A stretch of DNA of 64,000 nucleotides from Toxorhynchites rutilus septentrionalis (taxonomy: Eukaryota; Arthropoda; Insecta; Diptera; Culicidae): contig NC_073746.1 of assembly GCF_029784135.1 (NCBI RefSeq), forward strand, positions 288,001,348 through 288,065,347, in the 5' to 3' direction. The position numbers and the translations under genes are program-made. Below the pieces are notes generated by a model. It searched no databases, was not told where the DNA came from, and was given only the letters and a program-made list of their open reading frames with translations. Positions 12,825 to 22,666 of this stretch are shown piece after piece (the first letter of the stretch is position 1; each line of letters starts with the position of its first letter).

Positions 12825-13210
12825 TAATGCTTATGACAGACATAAAAACTGTACTAGCGTTGTACTTCGAAAGTTGTATGTCTGTCACCATGTACAGCGC
12901 TAGAACCATGCAAGCAACTCGGTACAATCGTTGTACCTGTACCGACCTGTTTCACCGCTGTTCATGGCTACAGTTGTACTGTGCGCAGCGCCATAGACGG
13001 TTAGTGGTGGGTAGCATGAACAAACCGAATCAAAACACTTGGTAAAATTCTTTTCATTGACTTCCTCTTGAGTTAATAACTCAGATTGGAGACTTGTTTG
13101 TTATGTTTGATGGTTTAGATGCTAAATAAAAACCTTTTTCCTAGAAAAATGTGGTGAAAATTGGTCGAATTTCTGATTGTAAGTTTGACACAATGAATAC
13201 AATGAACAAC
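12825..13210. mobile_element. Left part of a MITE split by the copia insertion
   Basis: CTGTACTAGCGTTGTAC near 12848 is found inverted at about 17794-17810, beyond the copia element, each preceded outward by a GACAGRCAT-like block. Several internal echoes (TGTACAGCGCTAG, GTACAATCGTTGTAC) are present. With copia removed the element would be roughly 500 bp. The exact outer ends and superfamily are uncertain. Confidence 0.55.
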
Positions 13211-13215
13211 CAAAG
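13211..13215. repeat. Copia target-site duplication, left copy (CAAAG)
   Basis: CAAAG lies directly outside the left long terminal repeat (LTR) and is repeated at 17748-17752 outside the right one. A 5-bp duplication is the size made by copia integrases. Confidence 0.95.
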
Positions 13216-13448
13216 TGTTGGGCAAAATCGGACATTTAGCAAGAATAAAAATGAAATTAATAGACACGTTTTTATTTCAACTTGTTCGGTTACTTGGTAA
13301 CAAAGGAATGACAAAAACACAAAAGAAATATTGCATCATACGATATTTCTCGAAGGTCCATAGTTTGTTTTTCTCTTCGTAGTCTAAGTTGAGACTCGAG
13401 GTACGAGGGGCGCATGAATGCAGCCGGCATGTGGTGAACTTTCCAACA
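13216..13448 (-). repeat. Copia 3' LTR (left end on plus strand)
   Basis: This 233-bp repeat has the TGTTGG...CCAACA termini and differs from the LTR at 17515-17747 at one position I can see (C versus T in AAGGYTCATAG, C here read as CCATAG). Near identity of the LTRs means a very recent insertion. Confidence 0.96.
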
Positions 13449-13460
13449 CTCCTCCTCACC
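13449..13460 (-). promoter_or_regulatory. Copia polypurine tract
   Basis: On the minus strand GGTGAGGAGGAG directly precedes the 3' LTR. This is the expected site for plus-strand DNA priming. The gag-pol stop codon TGA (13456-13458) lies inside it, so coding sequence runs right up to the tract. Confidence 0.8.
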
Positions 13461-16400
13461 ATTTGCCGCCGCTGTCCTTCGTTGGTGATAGTCCCAACAG
13501 TTCTGATAGCTTCCTGAGTTTTGTAGTTCCGAGGGGCTTCGTTAGCAGGTCCGCTGCCATTTCATCAGTGGGACAATACTCGAGCCGCACAACCCCTTGA
13601 TCACACAACTCTCGAACATACCTCTCCTTCGTTTCAATATGTTTTGAACGGCGACTGATTCGATCCGATTGAACGAACTGGATGCATCCTTGGTTGTCTT
13701 CCATAATGCATGTTGGTCCGTCCAGCGTTTCACCCATGTCACTAAGCAGCTTTCTCAACCAAATAACTTCTTGACTGGCCTCTCCGAGCGCCACATACTC
13801 GGATTCCATTGAGCTGAGCGTGACGCAGTGCTGGAGTCTGCTGCCCCACGAAATTGCTCCTCCTGCATAGAGAAAGGCATATCCTGTGGTCGACCGACGA
13901 GTGTTGCTGTCGCCAGCCCAATCGGCATCGGAGAATCCTAGCAGTCCTTCAGTATCGTTCTTGTATAGCAGCTTAGTCCCTTTCGTCAACTTGAGATAAC
14001 GGAGTACTTTCTTCGCCGCCAACCAATCGTTTTCGGTAGGAGCACACACCTTACGGCCAAGGATCGATGCACTCACGGCGACGTCTGGGCGAGCACACAC
14101 AGCGATGTAAAGCAAGGCACCCACGAGACTCCGGTAGGCCGTGTTGTCCAGAAATGGTGAGCTAGTATCTATCAATGAAGTGAATCCGGTATCCATCGGG
14201 CATTTGGCAGTCTTGGCATTTTGCAAACCGAATCTAGCAACGATTTTGTCAATGTAACTCTCCAAACAAATGCTGTATTTTTCGTCGAATCGTCGGATCT
14301 CCAGACCTAGGAAGAAGCTAGGCTCTCCCAAGTCGGTTATGTCGAACTTCTCACTCAATGATTTGGTCACTCGATCGATCTCCGAAGAATCCTGGCAAGC
14401 GACAAGTATGTCATCGACATATACGAGCAGATAGACTCTCAGTCCACCGACGATCTTGGTGTAGAAGCATTTATCCGTTTCACTTTGTGTAAATCCCAAG
14501 CTTCGCAGCACGCCGTGTAAACGCTGGTTCCAGCATCTGGCTGATTGTTTTAGCCCGTAGATGCTACGGCGTAGTCTGCACACAAGTCGCTCGTTACCCT
14601 TCTCGACGAAGCCAGGGGGTTGTTTCATATACAACTCCTCAGCTAAGGTACCGTACAGGTATGCGGTTTTAACATCTAGGTGTCGAAGAGTCAGATTACG
14701 TTGAGATGCCACTGCCAACAAAGCCCGAAGGGTGGTTTGTTTGATCACAGGAGCGAACGTTTCCTCGAAGTCCTCCCCGTACTTATGGGTGTAGCCTTGC
14801 GCTACTAAACGTGCTTTATATTTGACGATCTCGTTTCCCGAACCTCTTTTGATCTTATAGATCCACCGACAGCCTACCGCTTTACGACCGGCTGGAAGTT
14901 CTGTGAGCTCCCACGTGCTGTTCCGATCATGAGACTCCAGCTCCTCTTTCATTGCAGCTCGCCACTCCACCTCATCAGGACCAGACAATGCCTCATGTAA
15001 ACTCTGTGGTTCATTATCTGCCGCTTGGACGTAGGAGATCTCCTCAAGTAGCCGACGTGGCGGAATCGCTTTGCAGACGCGCGACGATCGACGGAGAAAT
15101 TCTTCCTCTTCAAATCCCTCAAAGTTAGGCTCGTTCTCGGTTGTACTGTGGAACGAATGGCTGTCGTCGGTTCCGTCCTCTTGCTCCGCAACCTCTTCCG
15201 GATTGTCGAACACCGCTTCATCAACGAACTCTTCTCCGAAGGTATGTAACTGCGCCGTGGCATTTGCTCCTCCAATCAAGTTCGTACCAGCTTCAAACTC
15301 CTCGTGAGTAGCACTAGCCAGCTCAAGGAACTTCGCATCCCTGCTGATAGTGATTCGGTTCGTAGCCGGATCCAGGAACCGATACGCCTTCCTTCCTTCG
15401 GCATATCCCACAAACACCATCTTTCTCGCCTTCGGATCAAGTTTCCGTCTTTTCTCATCCGGCACGTGGACATACGCCTCCGTCCCAAACACTCGCAGGA
15501 AGGAATAGTTTGGCTTTTTACCCCACCAGAGTTCGAACGGCGTAGCTTCGGTCGCAGCAGTCGGCAGTAAGTTCTGCAGGAAATTGGCTGTTGAAACTGC
15601 TTCTCCCCAGTATTGTTTACCTATTCCAGCTTCCAACAAAAGACATCGCATCATCTCTTGCAACGTGCGGTTCTTCCGTTCAGCGGTCCCGTTCTGTTGC
15701 GGGCTGTACGGTGCCGTTTGCTCCAACCGGATTCCATTCGCCGCCAAAAATTTCTTCAATTCTGCACTGGAGTACTCTCCTCCTCCATCGGAACGTATTA
15801 GTTTCGGCAAACGATCAAACTGGTTCTGCATCATTCTCGAATACTCGACGATCTTTTCAGCCGCTTCCGACTTGTTTGCCAGCAGGTACAAAACGCAATA
15901 TCGACTGTAATCGTCCACCATCGTCATCAGGAAACGATTCCCTCTGGGTGTCGCAACCTCCAGGGGTCCACACAAATCGGTATGGACGAGATCTCCTACA
16001 GCGCTGGAAGAGGACGCGGACTTGCTAGGAAACGGCGCACGACACATTTTTCCTTCATAGCATATTCCGCAATCACCTTTCACATGACACTCCTGCAAAT
16101 TCAGGCCGGTTCCGAGACCCTTCCGGACGATCTTCTCTAGTGCTTGCTTGTCCCGATGGCCAAGTCGACGATGCCACACATGAATACAATTCGGATTGTG
16201 GCCTGCCGTTGCCGCGAACACCTTTTGTACAGAGGATTTCAGCCGATACAAATTTCCACTTCTTTCAACACTCAGCAAAACTTTCCCGTTCTTCTGGATC
16301 TCGCAGCCGGTTTTGTTGAACAAGACAGAACAACCTTCATCGGTCAGTCTGCCGACCGATAGTAGATTCCCGGTCAACGCAGGAACGTAGTAAACTTGCT

Positions 16401-17421
16401 TGACAGTCACAGGTACTTCCTTGCCGTTTCCGTCCAGCGAACGGAATCTGCTCGAACCAAATCCTACCGCAGCGATCTTGTTCCCATCAGCAAGGCAAAT
16501 AGTTGTATTAACTTTTATAACGTTCTCAAGAAGCGATGCATCACTAGTTATGTGCGATGTCGCTCCAGAATCCAGACACCACACGACGTCACCGGATTCA
16601 CCAGCCTGCAGACCAGCAGCCAGACACACCTCAGCAGCCTCTTCATGTTCAACCACTATATTTGCCTTCTGATTTTTAGCAGTTTCTTTTTCACTGTTCT
16701 TCCTGTCGTACTCCAGTTTCCGGCAGTCACGACGGAAGTGTCCTTCTTTACCACAATAGTGGCACACTTTTTCTTTCTTCTTCTTTTCCGGTTTCTTTTG
16801 ATTCACTTGCGTCTTCAGCACTTTTTCTCCGCTAACACCGCAACTGCCGCTTCCACCAGATTTCTCCAACCGCTTCCTCCACTCATCGAGCAGCTTCCCT
16901 TTTACGAGCTCCAACGTCAGCTCAGCCTCGGGGCGGCTCTCGAGCGCTGTGATCAAGCTGTCGTAGGATTCGTTCAAGCTTGACAGGATGATGGCAACCA
17001 ACCAGTAATCCTTCAGTGGATCTCCCATGTTCGACATTCGGTTGGCCAGTTGCGTGATTTGCGCCAGATGATCGGCCATATTTCCATCCTCCGGCAGATA
17101 CAGCCGAAAGAGCTTCCGCAAAACATGAATCTTTGTGGCAAGCGAAGACCGTGCGTGATAGTTTTTCAGCGAGAGCCACATTTCGCGAGCTGTGGTGGCA
17201 TGCAGAACGTGGCCGGTCTGACCATCTTCGATCGAGAGACCGATCAGAGCCCGAGCCTTGCCGTCTTTGAGAGTCCAGGATTCGCTCGGCGGTTCCGGCT
17301 TCTCCTCCTCGATGACGTTAATTACTCCCTCCTTCAAAAGCACTAGCTCCATACGGAACTTCCAGAGCTCGTAGTTAAAATCGTTCAATTTATCTACGCT
17401 CAAGCTCATGTTCGCCGCCAT
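13456..17421 (-). CDS. Copia gag-pol polyprotein (intact, 1321 aa)
   Basis: One frame encodes all copia functions in copia order. Gag occupies about residues 1-215, then a CCHC zinc knuckle (CHYCGKEGHFRRDC, near 220-233) for RNA packaging. The aspartic protease shows DSGATSH near 284. Integrase has an HHCC zinc site (HVWHRRLGH...CGIC, about 414-454) and a DD35E triad in DLCGP, RSDGGGEY and NGTAERKN (about 482, 545 and 581). Reverse transcriptase has LDVKTAYLYG and YVDD (about 1001-1004). RNase H has FSDADWAG and MESEYVAL. No stop or frameshift interrupts it. I chose the ATG at 17421 because the gag-like sequence starts there; an upstream in-frame ATG at 17472 also lies inside the element. Confidence 0.95.
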   Translation of the reverse strand: MAANMSLSVDKLNDFNYELWKFRMELVLLKEGVINVIEEEKPEPPSESWTLKDGKARALIGLSIEDGQTGHVLHATTAREMWLSLKNYHARSSLATKIHVLRKLFRLYLPEDGNMADHLAQITQLANRMSNMGDPLKDYWLVAIILSSLNESYDSLITALESRPEAELTLELVKGKLLDEWRKRLEKSGGSGSCGVSGEKVLKTQVNQKKPEKKKKEKVCHYCGKEGHFRRDCRKLEYDRKNSEKETAKNQKANIVVEHEEAAEVCLAAGLQAGESGDVVWCLDSGATSHITSDASLLENVIKVNTTICLADGNKIAAVGFGSSRFRSLDGNGKEVPVTVKQVYYVPALTGNLLSVGRLTDEGCSVLFNKTGCEIQKNGKVLLSVERSGNLYRLKSSVQKVFAATAGHNPNCIHVWHRRLGHRDKQALEKIVRKGLGTGLNLQECHVKGDCGICYEGKMCRAPFPSKSASSSSAVGDLVHTDLCGPLEVATPRGNRFLMTMVDDYSRYCVLYLLANKSEAAEKIVEYSRMMQNQFDRLPKLIRSDGGGEYSSAELKKFLAANGIRLEQTAPYSPQQNGTAERKNRTLQEMMRCLLLEAGIGKQYWGEAVSTANFLQNLLPTAATEATPFELWWGKKPNYSFLRVFGTEAYVHVPDEKRRKLDPKARKMVFVGYAEGRKAYRFLDPATNRITISRDAKFLELASATHEEFEAGTNLIGGANATAQLHTFGEEFVDEAVFDNPEEVAEQEDGTDDSHSFHSTTENEPNFEGFEEEEFLRRSSRVCKAIPPRRLLEEISYVQAADNEPQSLHEALSGPDEVEWRAAMKEELESHDRNSTWELTELPAGRKAVGCRWIYKIKRGSGNEIVKYKARLVAQGYTHKYGEDFEETFAPVIKQTTLRALLAVASQRNLTLRHLDVKTAYLYGTLAEELYMKQPPGFVEKGNERLVCRLRRSIYGLKQSARCWNQRLHGVLRSLGFTQSETDKCFYTKIVGGLRVYLLVYVDDILVACQDSSEIDRVTKSLSEKFDITDLGEPSFFLGLEIRRFDEKYSICLESYIDKIVARFGLQNAKTAKCPMDTGFTSLIDTSSPFLDNTAYRSLVGALLYIAVCARPDVAVSASILGRKVCAPTENDWLAAKKVLRYLKLTKGTKLLYKNDTEGLLGFSDADWAGDSNTRRSTTGYAFLYAGGAISWGSRLQHCVTLSSMESEYVALGEASQEVIWLRKLLSDMGETLDGPTCIMEDNQGCIQFVQSDRISRRSKHIETKERYVRELCDQGVVRLEYCPTDEMAADLLTKPLGTTKLRKLSELLGLSPTKDSGGKW

Positions 17422-17499
17422 GTTGCTACGATGTTCACATCCGATTTCGAACGAAAAAAAAAAACTTTTCATAATCCGCGAACTACGCGCACTCGCGAC

Positions 17500-17514
17500 G
17501 CTGGGCCCATAACC
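17500..17514 (-). promoter_or_regulatory. Copia primer-binding site for initiator tRNA-Met anticodon arm
   Basis: Directly after the 5' LTR the minus strand reads GGTTATGGGCCCAGC. Its complement GCTGGGCCCATAACC matches the anticodon stem-loop of insect initiator methionine tRNA (CAT anticodon inside GGGCCCATAACC), not the tRNA 3' end. This is the half-tRNA priming known for Drosophila copia. Confidence 0.88.
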
Positions 17515-17747
17515 TGTTGGGCAAAATCGGACATTTAGCAAGAATAAAAATGAAATTAATAGACACGTTTTTATTTCAACTTGTTCGGTTACTTGGTAAC
17601 AAAGGAATGACAAAAACACAAAAGAAATATTGCATCATACGATATTTCTCGAAGGTTCATAGTTTGTTTTTCTCTTCGTAGTCTAAGTTGAGACTCGAGG
17701 TACGAGGGGCGCATGAATGCAGCCGGCATGTGGTGAACTTTCCAACA
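17515..17747 (-). repeat. Copia 5' LTR (right end on plus strand)
   Basis: This 233-bp LTR is the partner of 13216-13448 with one visible mismatch. It should carry the element promoter, reading leftward, but I do not see a convincing TATA box to annotate separately. Confidence 0.96.
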
Positions 17748-17752
17748 CAAAG
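17748..17752. repeat. Copia target-site duplication, right copy (CAAAG)
   Basis: Identical to 13211-13215. Confidence 0.95.
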
Positions 17753-17840
17753 TATGTCTGTCATGCTACGATTGTACTCGTACAATGCTGTAGCCGTACA
17801 ACGCTAGTACAGCTGTATGCCTGTCCCTGGTATAACAATG
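17753..17840. mobile_element. Right part of the MITE split by copia
   Basis: Contains GTACAACGCTAGTACAG, the reverse complement of the block in the left half near 12848, followed outward by ATGCCTGTC. See the entry at 12825. Confidence 0.55.
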
Positions 17841-17849
17841 GTGCAGATG

Positions 17850-18875
17850 TACAGTAAGTTACATCTTATTCGACATCTAGATAATAGGACAGACCTATAA
17901 TGCGACACGAATAATTGGACATTTTCACCTCTAATTGGACATCGAGTTTGAGACCCAAGTATAAGTACTCTGTCTGCTTTCTCTGGATATCCGTTCGTCT
18001 GGGTCTCGACTGTGTCCTTCTGATCCTTTAATCCATTCGTTGTCTCCGTTCTCCCAATCTCGAACGTTCAATCTTTTCTCTTCTCCAGATGTGATTTTGT
18101 CCATCAAGATTCTTTCGTCATATGAAGGTTATTCATATGCAAGATAAACGGCCTGATTCAACGCGGCGTGTGAGGTGAGATGACAATTATCACGTATATC
18201 ACGCGTTTCCAACAGGCGTGTGAGGTGAGATGACAATTATCACGTATATCACGGGATTCCAACTGGCGTATGCCGTGAGAATTCTTCCACAGCTTCGACG
18301 GCACAAGAACAAATAAAATTCTGGGATGCCAGATGTTTTTTCTCAAATATATGCGATAAAAGTCTGAAATATCTGTAAATATGTCCTAATGTCTACAAAA
18401 CTGGCCACTTCGTTGATCATTTGGAACCAATAATGCTTTGTCATTATTTTAAAGAGCCTGTAGCAGGAATAAAGGGTTATGACAAAAATAAAATGTCTGC
18501 AAATTCGTGAACATATGAGCGAATGTGATCTGATTTGGCAACCAGCAGAATGAACACTTTGTCACTTGTACTTCATCCTCTCACATACATAAAATGAACC
18601 TCTCACTGCATCCGATACGACTGTAGGAATAGAGTGAGGAGAGCTGCGTGATGGGGATGTGACAATTGTCATTTCACCCCACACGCCTGGTAGAATCAGG
18701 CCGAAAATCTATTCAGTATAGAACCCTACACCAAGTTATGGCCCCAGATTGAAAGTGGCCACCGGACGTCGACACTGTACCACTGTCATCGCGAATGTCC
18801 AATTACAGGTCACAATCGCCTCTAATGCGACACTGAGTAATGCCTCGGTATGTCGAATTAGATGTAACTTACTGT
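17850..18875. mobile_element. TA-flanked MITE (CAGTAAGTTACATC family), copy 1, with nested insertion
   Basis: The ends are CAGTAAGTTACATCTTATTC and the reverse complement of CAGTAAGTTACATCTAATTC, bounded by TA on each side, consistent with a TA target duplication. Internal landmarks GCGACACGAATAATTGGACA and CGTCGACACTGTACCACTGT are shared with copies at 23706-23963 and 41503-41731. It is much longer than those because the middle contains extra sequence, including the nested MITE at 18149-18703. A CAGT start with a TA duplication suggests a pogo-like relative, not proven. Confidence 0.78.
18149..18703. mobile_element. MITE with GGCCTGATTC termini, nested
   Basis: The ends CGGCCTGATTCAAC and GTAGAATCAGGCCG are inverted repeats, followed inward by GGCGTGTGAGGTGAGATGAC and its near reverse complement. 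The left arm contains a local direct duplication of CGTGTGAGGTGAGATGACAA through TATCACG. It lies inside the TA-flanked MITE at 17850-18875. A related terminus occurs at 28271-28643. Confidence 0.72.
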
Positions 18876-19010
18876 ACATACATGACAAATGCTTGCGAAT
18901 CAGTTTGGGTGAATACATATAGGCCTTATACATACATCTAGTACGACAAATAGCGGAAAATATTCGTGAGGTTATATTTTTTTTATAAACTCCCCATCGC
19001 CATTTGTATA

Positions 19011-19266
19011 TGAGGAGCTCAAAATGAAAGGGGTGTAAGTGACATCTTCGATTTCTCTACATCGACTCTCTCTTTTGGTCATAACTTATCTGCAAATACA
19101 TTCCCAGTTGTATTTGACAGTTTAGAAGATAGGTCAGAACCTCATCTATCGAATTCTATAGCAAACTCAAATTGGAACGTTTTTGCAGTTGAGTTATTAC
19201 ATACAAAAAAGTTGATGAAGCGAAATCGATCAAGTCACTTACACCCCTTTCCTTCTGAGCCCCTCA
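19011..19266. mobile_element. 256-bp MITE with about 44-bp TIRs
   Basis: TGAGGAGCTCAAAATGAAAG at the left is matched by TGAGGGGCTCAGAAGGAAAG read from the right. Both arms continue through GGGTGTAAGTGAC to a CGATTTC block. There is no coding capacity. The target duplication is unclear (ATAT is a candidate). Confidence 0.75.
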
Positions 19267-20012
19267 AATATAATTCTTGAGCAGTTGAAACTCGTACATA
19301 TGATACGAAAGATATGCAATCGGATTTGTCATTCCTTGTATTCGATTGTGTTTTAGTTGAAAAATATTAAAATTAATGTCTAAATGAGTTCAGTACCACG
19401 CGTTTTACGTAATCAAAAAAACATAAAGTGAAAATGTTCATTCAAAATTTCAACAAATTAAAGCTGCTTTCGGGCCTGTTGATTTGGTAGAGATTTATTT
19501 ACCTCCCTAAATCAACATACCGCCATCAGACGTCGACACTGTTTTAAGCCTAGTTTATACGGTGCGAGTAAGCATACGAGTCGGTTTAGTCAATTACTGC
19601 AGTGCAGCTACTACATCATGGGAATACATCATGCCAGTTAGTGTGATGTGTAATCCGGCGTGCGAGCTAGTTCAAAGTTTTTTGATTTTACTCGCACTCG
19701 CAGACGAAATCGTTGTTATTTTTTTTGCACGCTGGCGTGGCACGCTTTCTTTTTGAGATAATTTTCTTGAAAATCTATAATATGAAATCATTATCAGACA
19801 CAATTTTCATTCAAAATTCACTCACCACTTACTAAAAAGTATTGTTCTAAGAAACAGAATACATATTCGATTTGAAAAAGTATACTTTCATTCATTTCAC
19901 AAATTGGTACACGAAGCTGCTGTCAAAGCGAAATAAGTAAAATTTCAAATATATCCTAGACTGCCATTTATAGCATAACATACTTTCGGAATTATCTTAG
20001 CTATGGATGCTA
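19267..20012. other. Non-coding, no feature recognised
   Basis: AT-rich intergenic sequence. A short open frame at 19562-19756 shows no domain. Confidence 0.4.
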
Positions 20013-20354
20013 TGGATGAACCCCTAATATCCGCGAGCGGATGATCCGCGGTGCGGTTTATCCGCGAAAGCGAGTTCCATAGTAATTCTATGAACCTACC
20101 CTAAATTTGACAATGAGTGGTAGGTTTTTGTTCTTCTAATTTGGTCATGACTTTCACATTATTTGACTACTGGTGTACACGACCTTACAGATGGATAGTT
20201 CAATGATTTCTGTATTGATAAAACATTGTTTTCATACTGGAATATCTTTTTTTTTGTTTGAACCTCATTTTTAGTCATTTGTTGTGTTATCCGCGATTTT
20301 CATGATCCGCGGTGAGCTAGCCCGACTTTTCCGCGGATAATCGGGGTTCCACTG
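20013..20354. mobile_element. MITE with ATCCGCG-rich TIRs, copy 1
   Basis: The right end, read inward, is CAGTGGAACCCCGATTATCC, next to a TA. The left end has a decayed GAACCCCTAATATCCGCG. ATCCGCG motifs repeat inside both ends. The body is shared with 24535-24782 and, in the other orientation, 39017-39173. The CAGTRGAACCCC terminus with a TA target resembles pogo-group elements. Confidence 0.75.
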
Positions 20355-20429
20355 TATATGTCAAAAAGTTGAAGCGTAAACAACATAGTTTTTTGCCACT
20401 TCGAATATTTCGAATTTCGTACCAACGAG

Positions 20430-21526
20430 AGTGTTTTCGCGGGGAGTGTTACTTCATCACTTCAATATGAAGAAAAAAGCTGTGGAAAGTCATTGCATTT
20501 TGATGGAAGTTTATGGTGAACATGCTCCAACTGAGCGAACGTGTCTGACGTGGTTTGCACGGTTTAAAAGTGGTAATTTTGACTTGGAAGACGAAGAACA
20601 TTTCGGACTATCAAAAAAAGTTTAAAGATGAAGGATTGGAGACTTTACTCGATCAAGATCCGTCAAATACGCAACAAGAACTTGCAGATACACTTGCAGG
20701 AAAACAATATCCGATCGTTTGAAAGCATTGGGAATGATCCGAAAGATAGGACATTGAGTGTCGTATGAACTGAAGCCACGAGACGTCGAACGCCGTTTTA
20801 TCACGTGCGAACAACTGTTCCAACGGCTTAAAACAAAGGGTTTTTTTTGCATCGAATCGTTACTGGCGATGAAAAGTGGGTCCATTACGACAATCCTAAA
20901 CATCAGGCAACGTATGGATACCCCGGCCATGCATCAACATCGACGGCCTCGCGGAATATTCACGGCCAAAAGGTTATGCTGTCTATTTGGTGGGACTAGC
21001 TGGGGGTGGTGTGCGATGAGCTGCTAAAACCGAATGAAACCATCACCTCTACCTCTACCTCCACATCTACCGACGACAATTGATGTGTTTAAGCCGTGCA
21101 CTGCAAGAAAAACGGCCACAATACGAGCAAAGACACGATAAAGTTATTTACAACACGACAATACTCGGCCGCATGTCGCGAAACCGGTCAAAACATACTT
21201 GGAAACGCTGAAATGGGAGGTCCTATCGCACCCACCGTATTCTCCAGCATTGCTCCGTACGATTACTACATTTTTCGATCGATGCAACATGGCCTGGTTG
21301 ACCAGCACTTCTCCAATTTTGATGAAGTCAAAAATTGGATCGATTTGTGGTTAGCCGAGAAACCGGTCGATTATTTCCGCAAAGGGATCCATGAATTGCC
21401 AGAAAGATGGGAAAAAGTTGTGACTAGCGATGGGCAATACTTTGAATATTAAACTTGTAATCATTTTTGCCCAATAAAGCATTAATTTCTGAAAATAAAC
21501 GAAGAAACTTACCGGTACTCCTATTA
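20430..21526 (+). pseudogene. Mariner transposase pseudogene (DD34D, Mos1-related)
   Basis: Fragments in all three plus frames line up with a mauritiana-type mariner transposase. N-terminal pieces include LTWFARFKSGNFDLEDEEHF (about 20550-20610). The middle includes a RIVTGDEKWVHYDNPKHQ stretch (about 20850-20910, in a different frame from its neighbours). The C-terminal piece is IAPYDYYIFRSMQHGLVDQH through HELPERWEKV (21250-21430). Frameshifts and in-frame stops separate them, so it is dead. The right end is near 21526 (ACCGGTACTCCTATTA); the left terminus was not recognised. A related fragment lies at 60699-60883. Confidence 0.85.
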
Positions 21527-21896
21527 GGTGCAACGAGATATGAAAAATTTCGCTCAGCTTCACACGGATGGAGCAATATAGGCAATATTCAAGCTTGCTA
21601 CAGGATAATAAATAATTTTCCGAATTTCTATTTATACTCTACGGATTTTTTTATTATTGAATTGTATCGAGTTCGAAATATACTTGAACTCACATTTGTG
21701 AGTAATAAGAATTTGTTTCACCAATCTCGTACAAATTGTTTTCGTTGTGAAGACGACAGTTTGACAGATTCGCAAGATTTCGTAATTCAATGTGAATGAC
21801 TTTAGCGAAAACATTTGGCACGAACGAATTTCGCAAGTGAAAAATTAGCTCGTTCTGAAACAAACTTAACACGTTTTTTTCGCAAATTGAGCCCAA

Positions 21897-22100
21897 TTAT
21901 GTAAATCGATTCGAGATGTCGAAACAATCCCTATCACTATCACACCGAGCAAAACTTCGTATTTTGTTAATCCAGATAATCTGTCACTGAGATCGAACAT
22001 ATATTCAAGGATTTGTGAGACGTTTCCCGAAGAAAAATATCAGAGATGCAAACCAAACCAAATTAATTCTCTGAAGATATGCATACCAAACAACTCGGAA
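21897..22100 (+). repeat. Diverged direct repeat, unit 1
   Basis: Shares an ordered series of blocks with 22452-22655: GTAAATC, GTCGA, CTTCGTATTTTGT, AAAATATCAG, GCAAACCAAA and GAAGATATGCA. The two units are offset by about 555 bp. No coding potential. Confidence 0.65.
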
Positions 22101-22451
22101 AATTCTGAAAGTTGCACCGATAGCTTTTGCTCAGACTTACTCAGTAAAAAAAGAGAGTGAAAGAGAGATAACGTGCAAAATTCTTATTGACTCGATTTCT
22201 ATAATAACGCCCATAATCCAGGTAGGAGACCATAAACTATGCCTGATATATTTGTTTTTGTAAAAACGTGTTTAGTACTTTTACAAAAAATCTTGACTAG
22301 TTCAGTAATGGTTTAAGACAGGACTTTCTTGTCATCGACAAAATTTTTCTCATAAATTTTCCCATCTTTTCATGGCATTGTAACAAACATGATCTTTAGC
22401 ACGTTTATTAATGGCTTAATATCAAAATGTATTAAAATTAACGGACCCTCT

Positions 22452-22655
22452 TATGTAAATCAAATCAAGAAGTCGATGCAATCACAATCACATCAAGCAA
22501 AATTTCGTATTTTGTAAATCGAGATGATCTCTTACCGAGCTCGAAATACATGTGTTGCAAATTGCATATATTTAAGCGTTCCTTAAAAGGTTTCCCAAAG
22601 GAAAATATCAGTGACGCAAACCAAAACTAAATAAATCTATGAAGATATGCAATAA
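22452..22655 (+). repeat. Diverged direct repeat, unit 2
   Basis: Partner of 21897-22100. The hAT MITE at 22667 is inserted immediately after it. Confidence 0.65.
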
Positions 22656-22666
22656 GCAAACCACAC

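Larger units (their letters stand above)
13216..17747 (-). mobile_element. Complete Ty1/copia LTR retrotransposon
   Basis: This 4532-bp element has 233-bp LTRs, a CAAAG target duplication on both sides, a primer-binding site, a purine-rich tract and a single uninterrupted gag-pol frame. It reads on the minus strand. The essentially identical LTRs and the intact frame suggest a recent and possibly still competent copy. It is inserted into an older MITE whose halves lie at 12825-13210 and 17753-17840. It is unrelated to host gene function and lies between Snx27 and Ptpmeg2. Confidence 0.96.
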
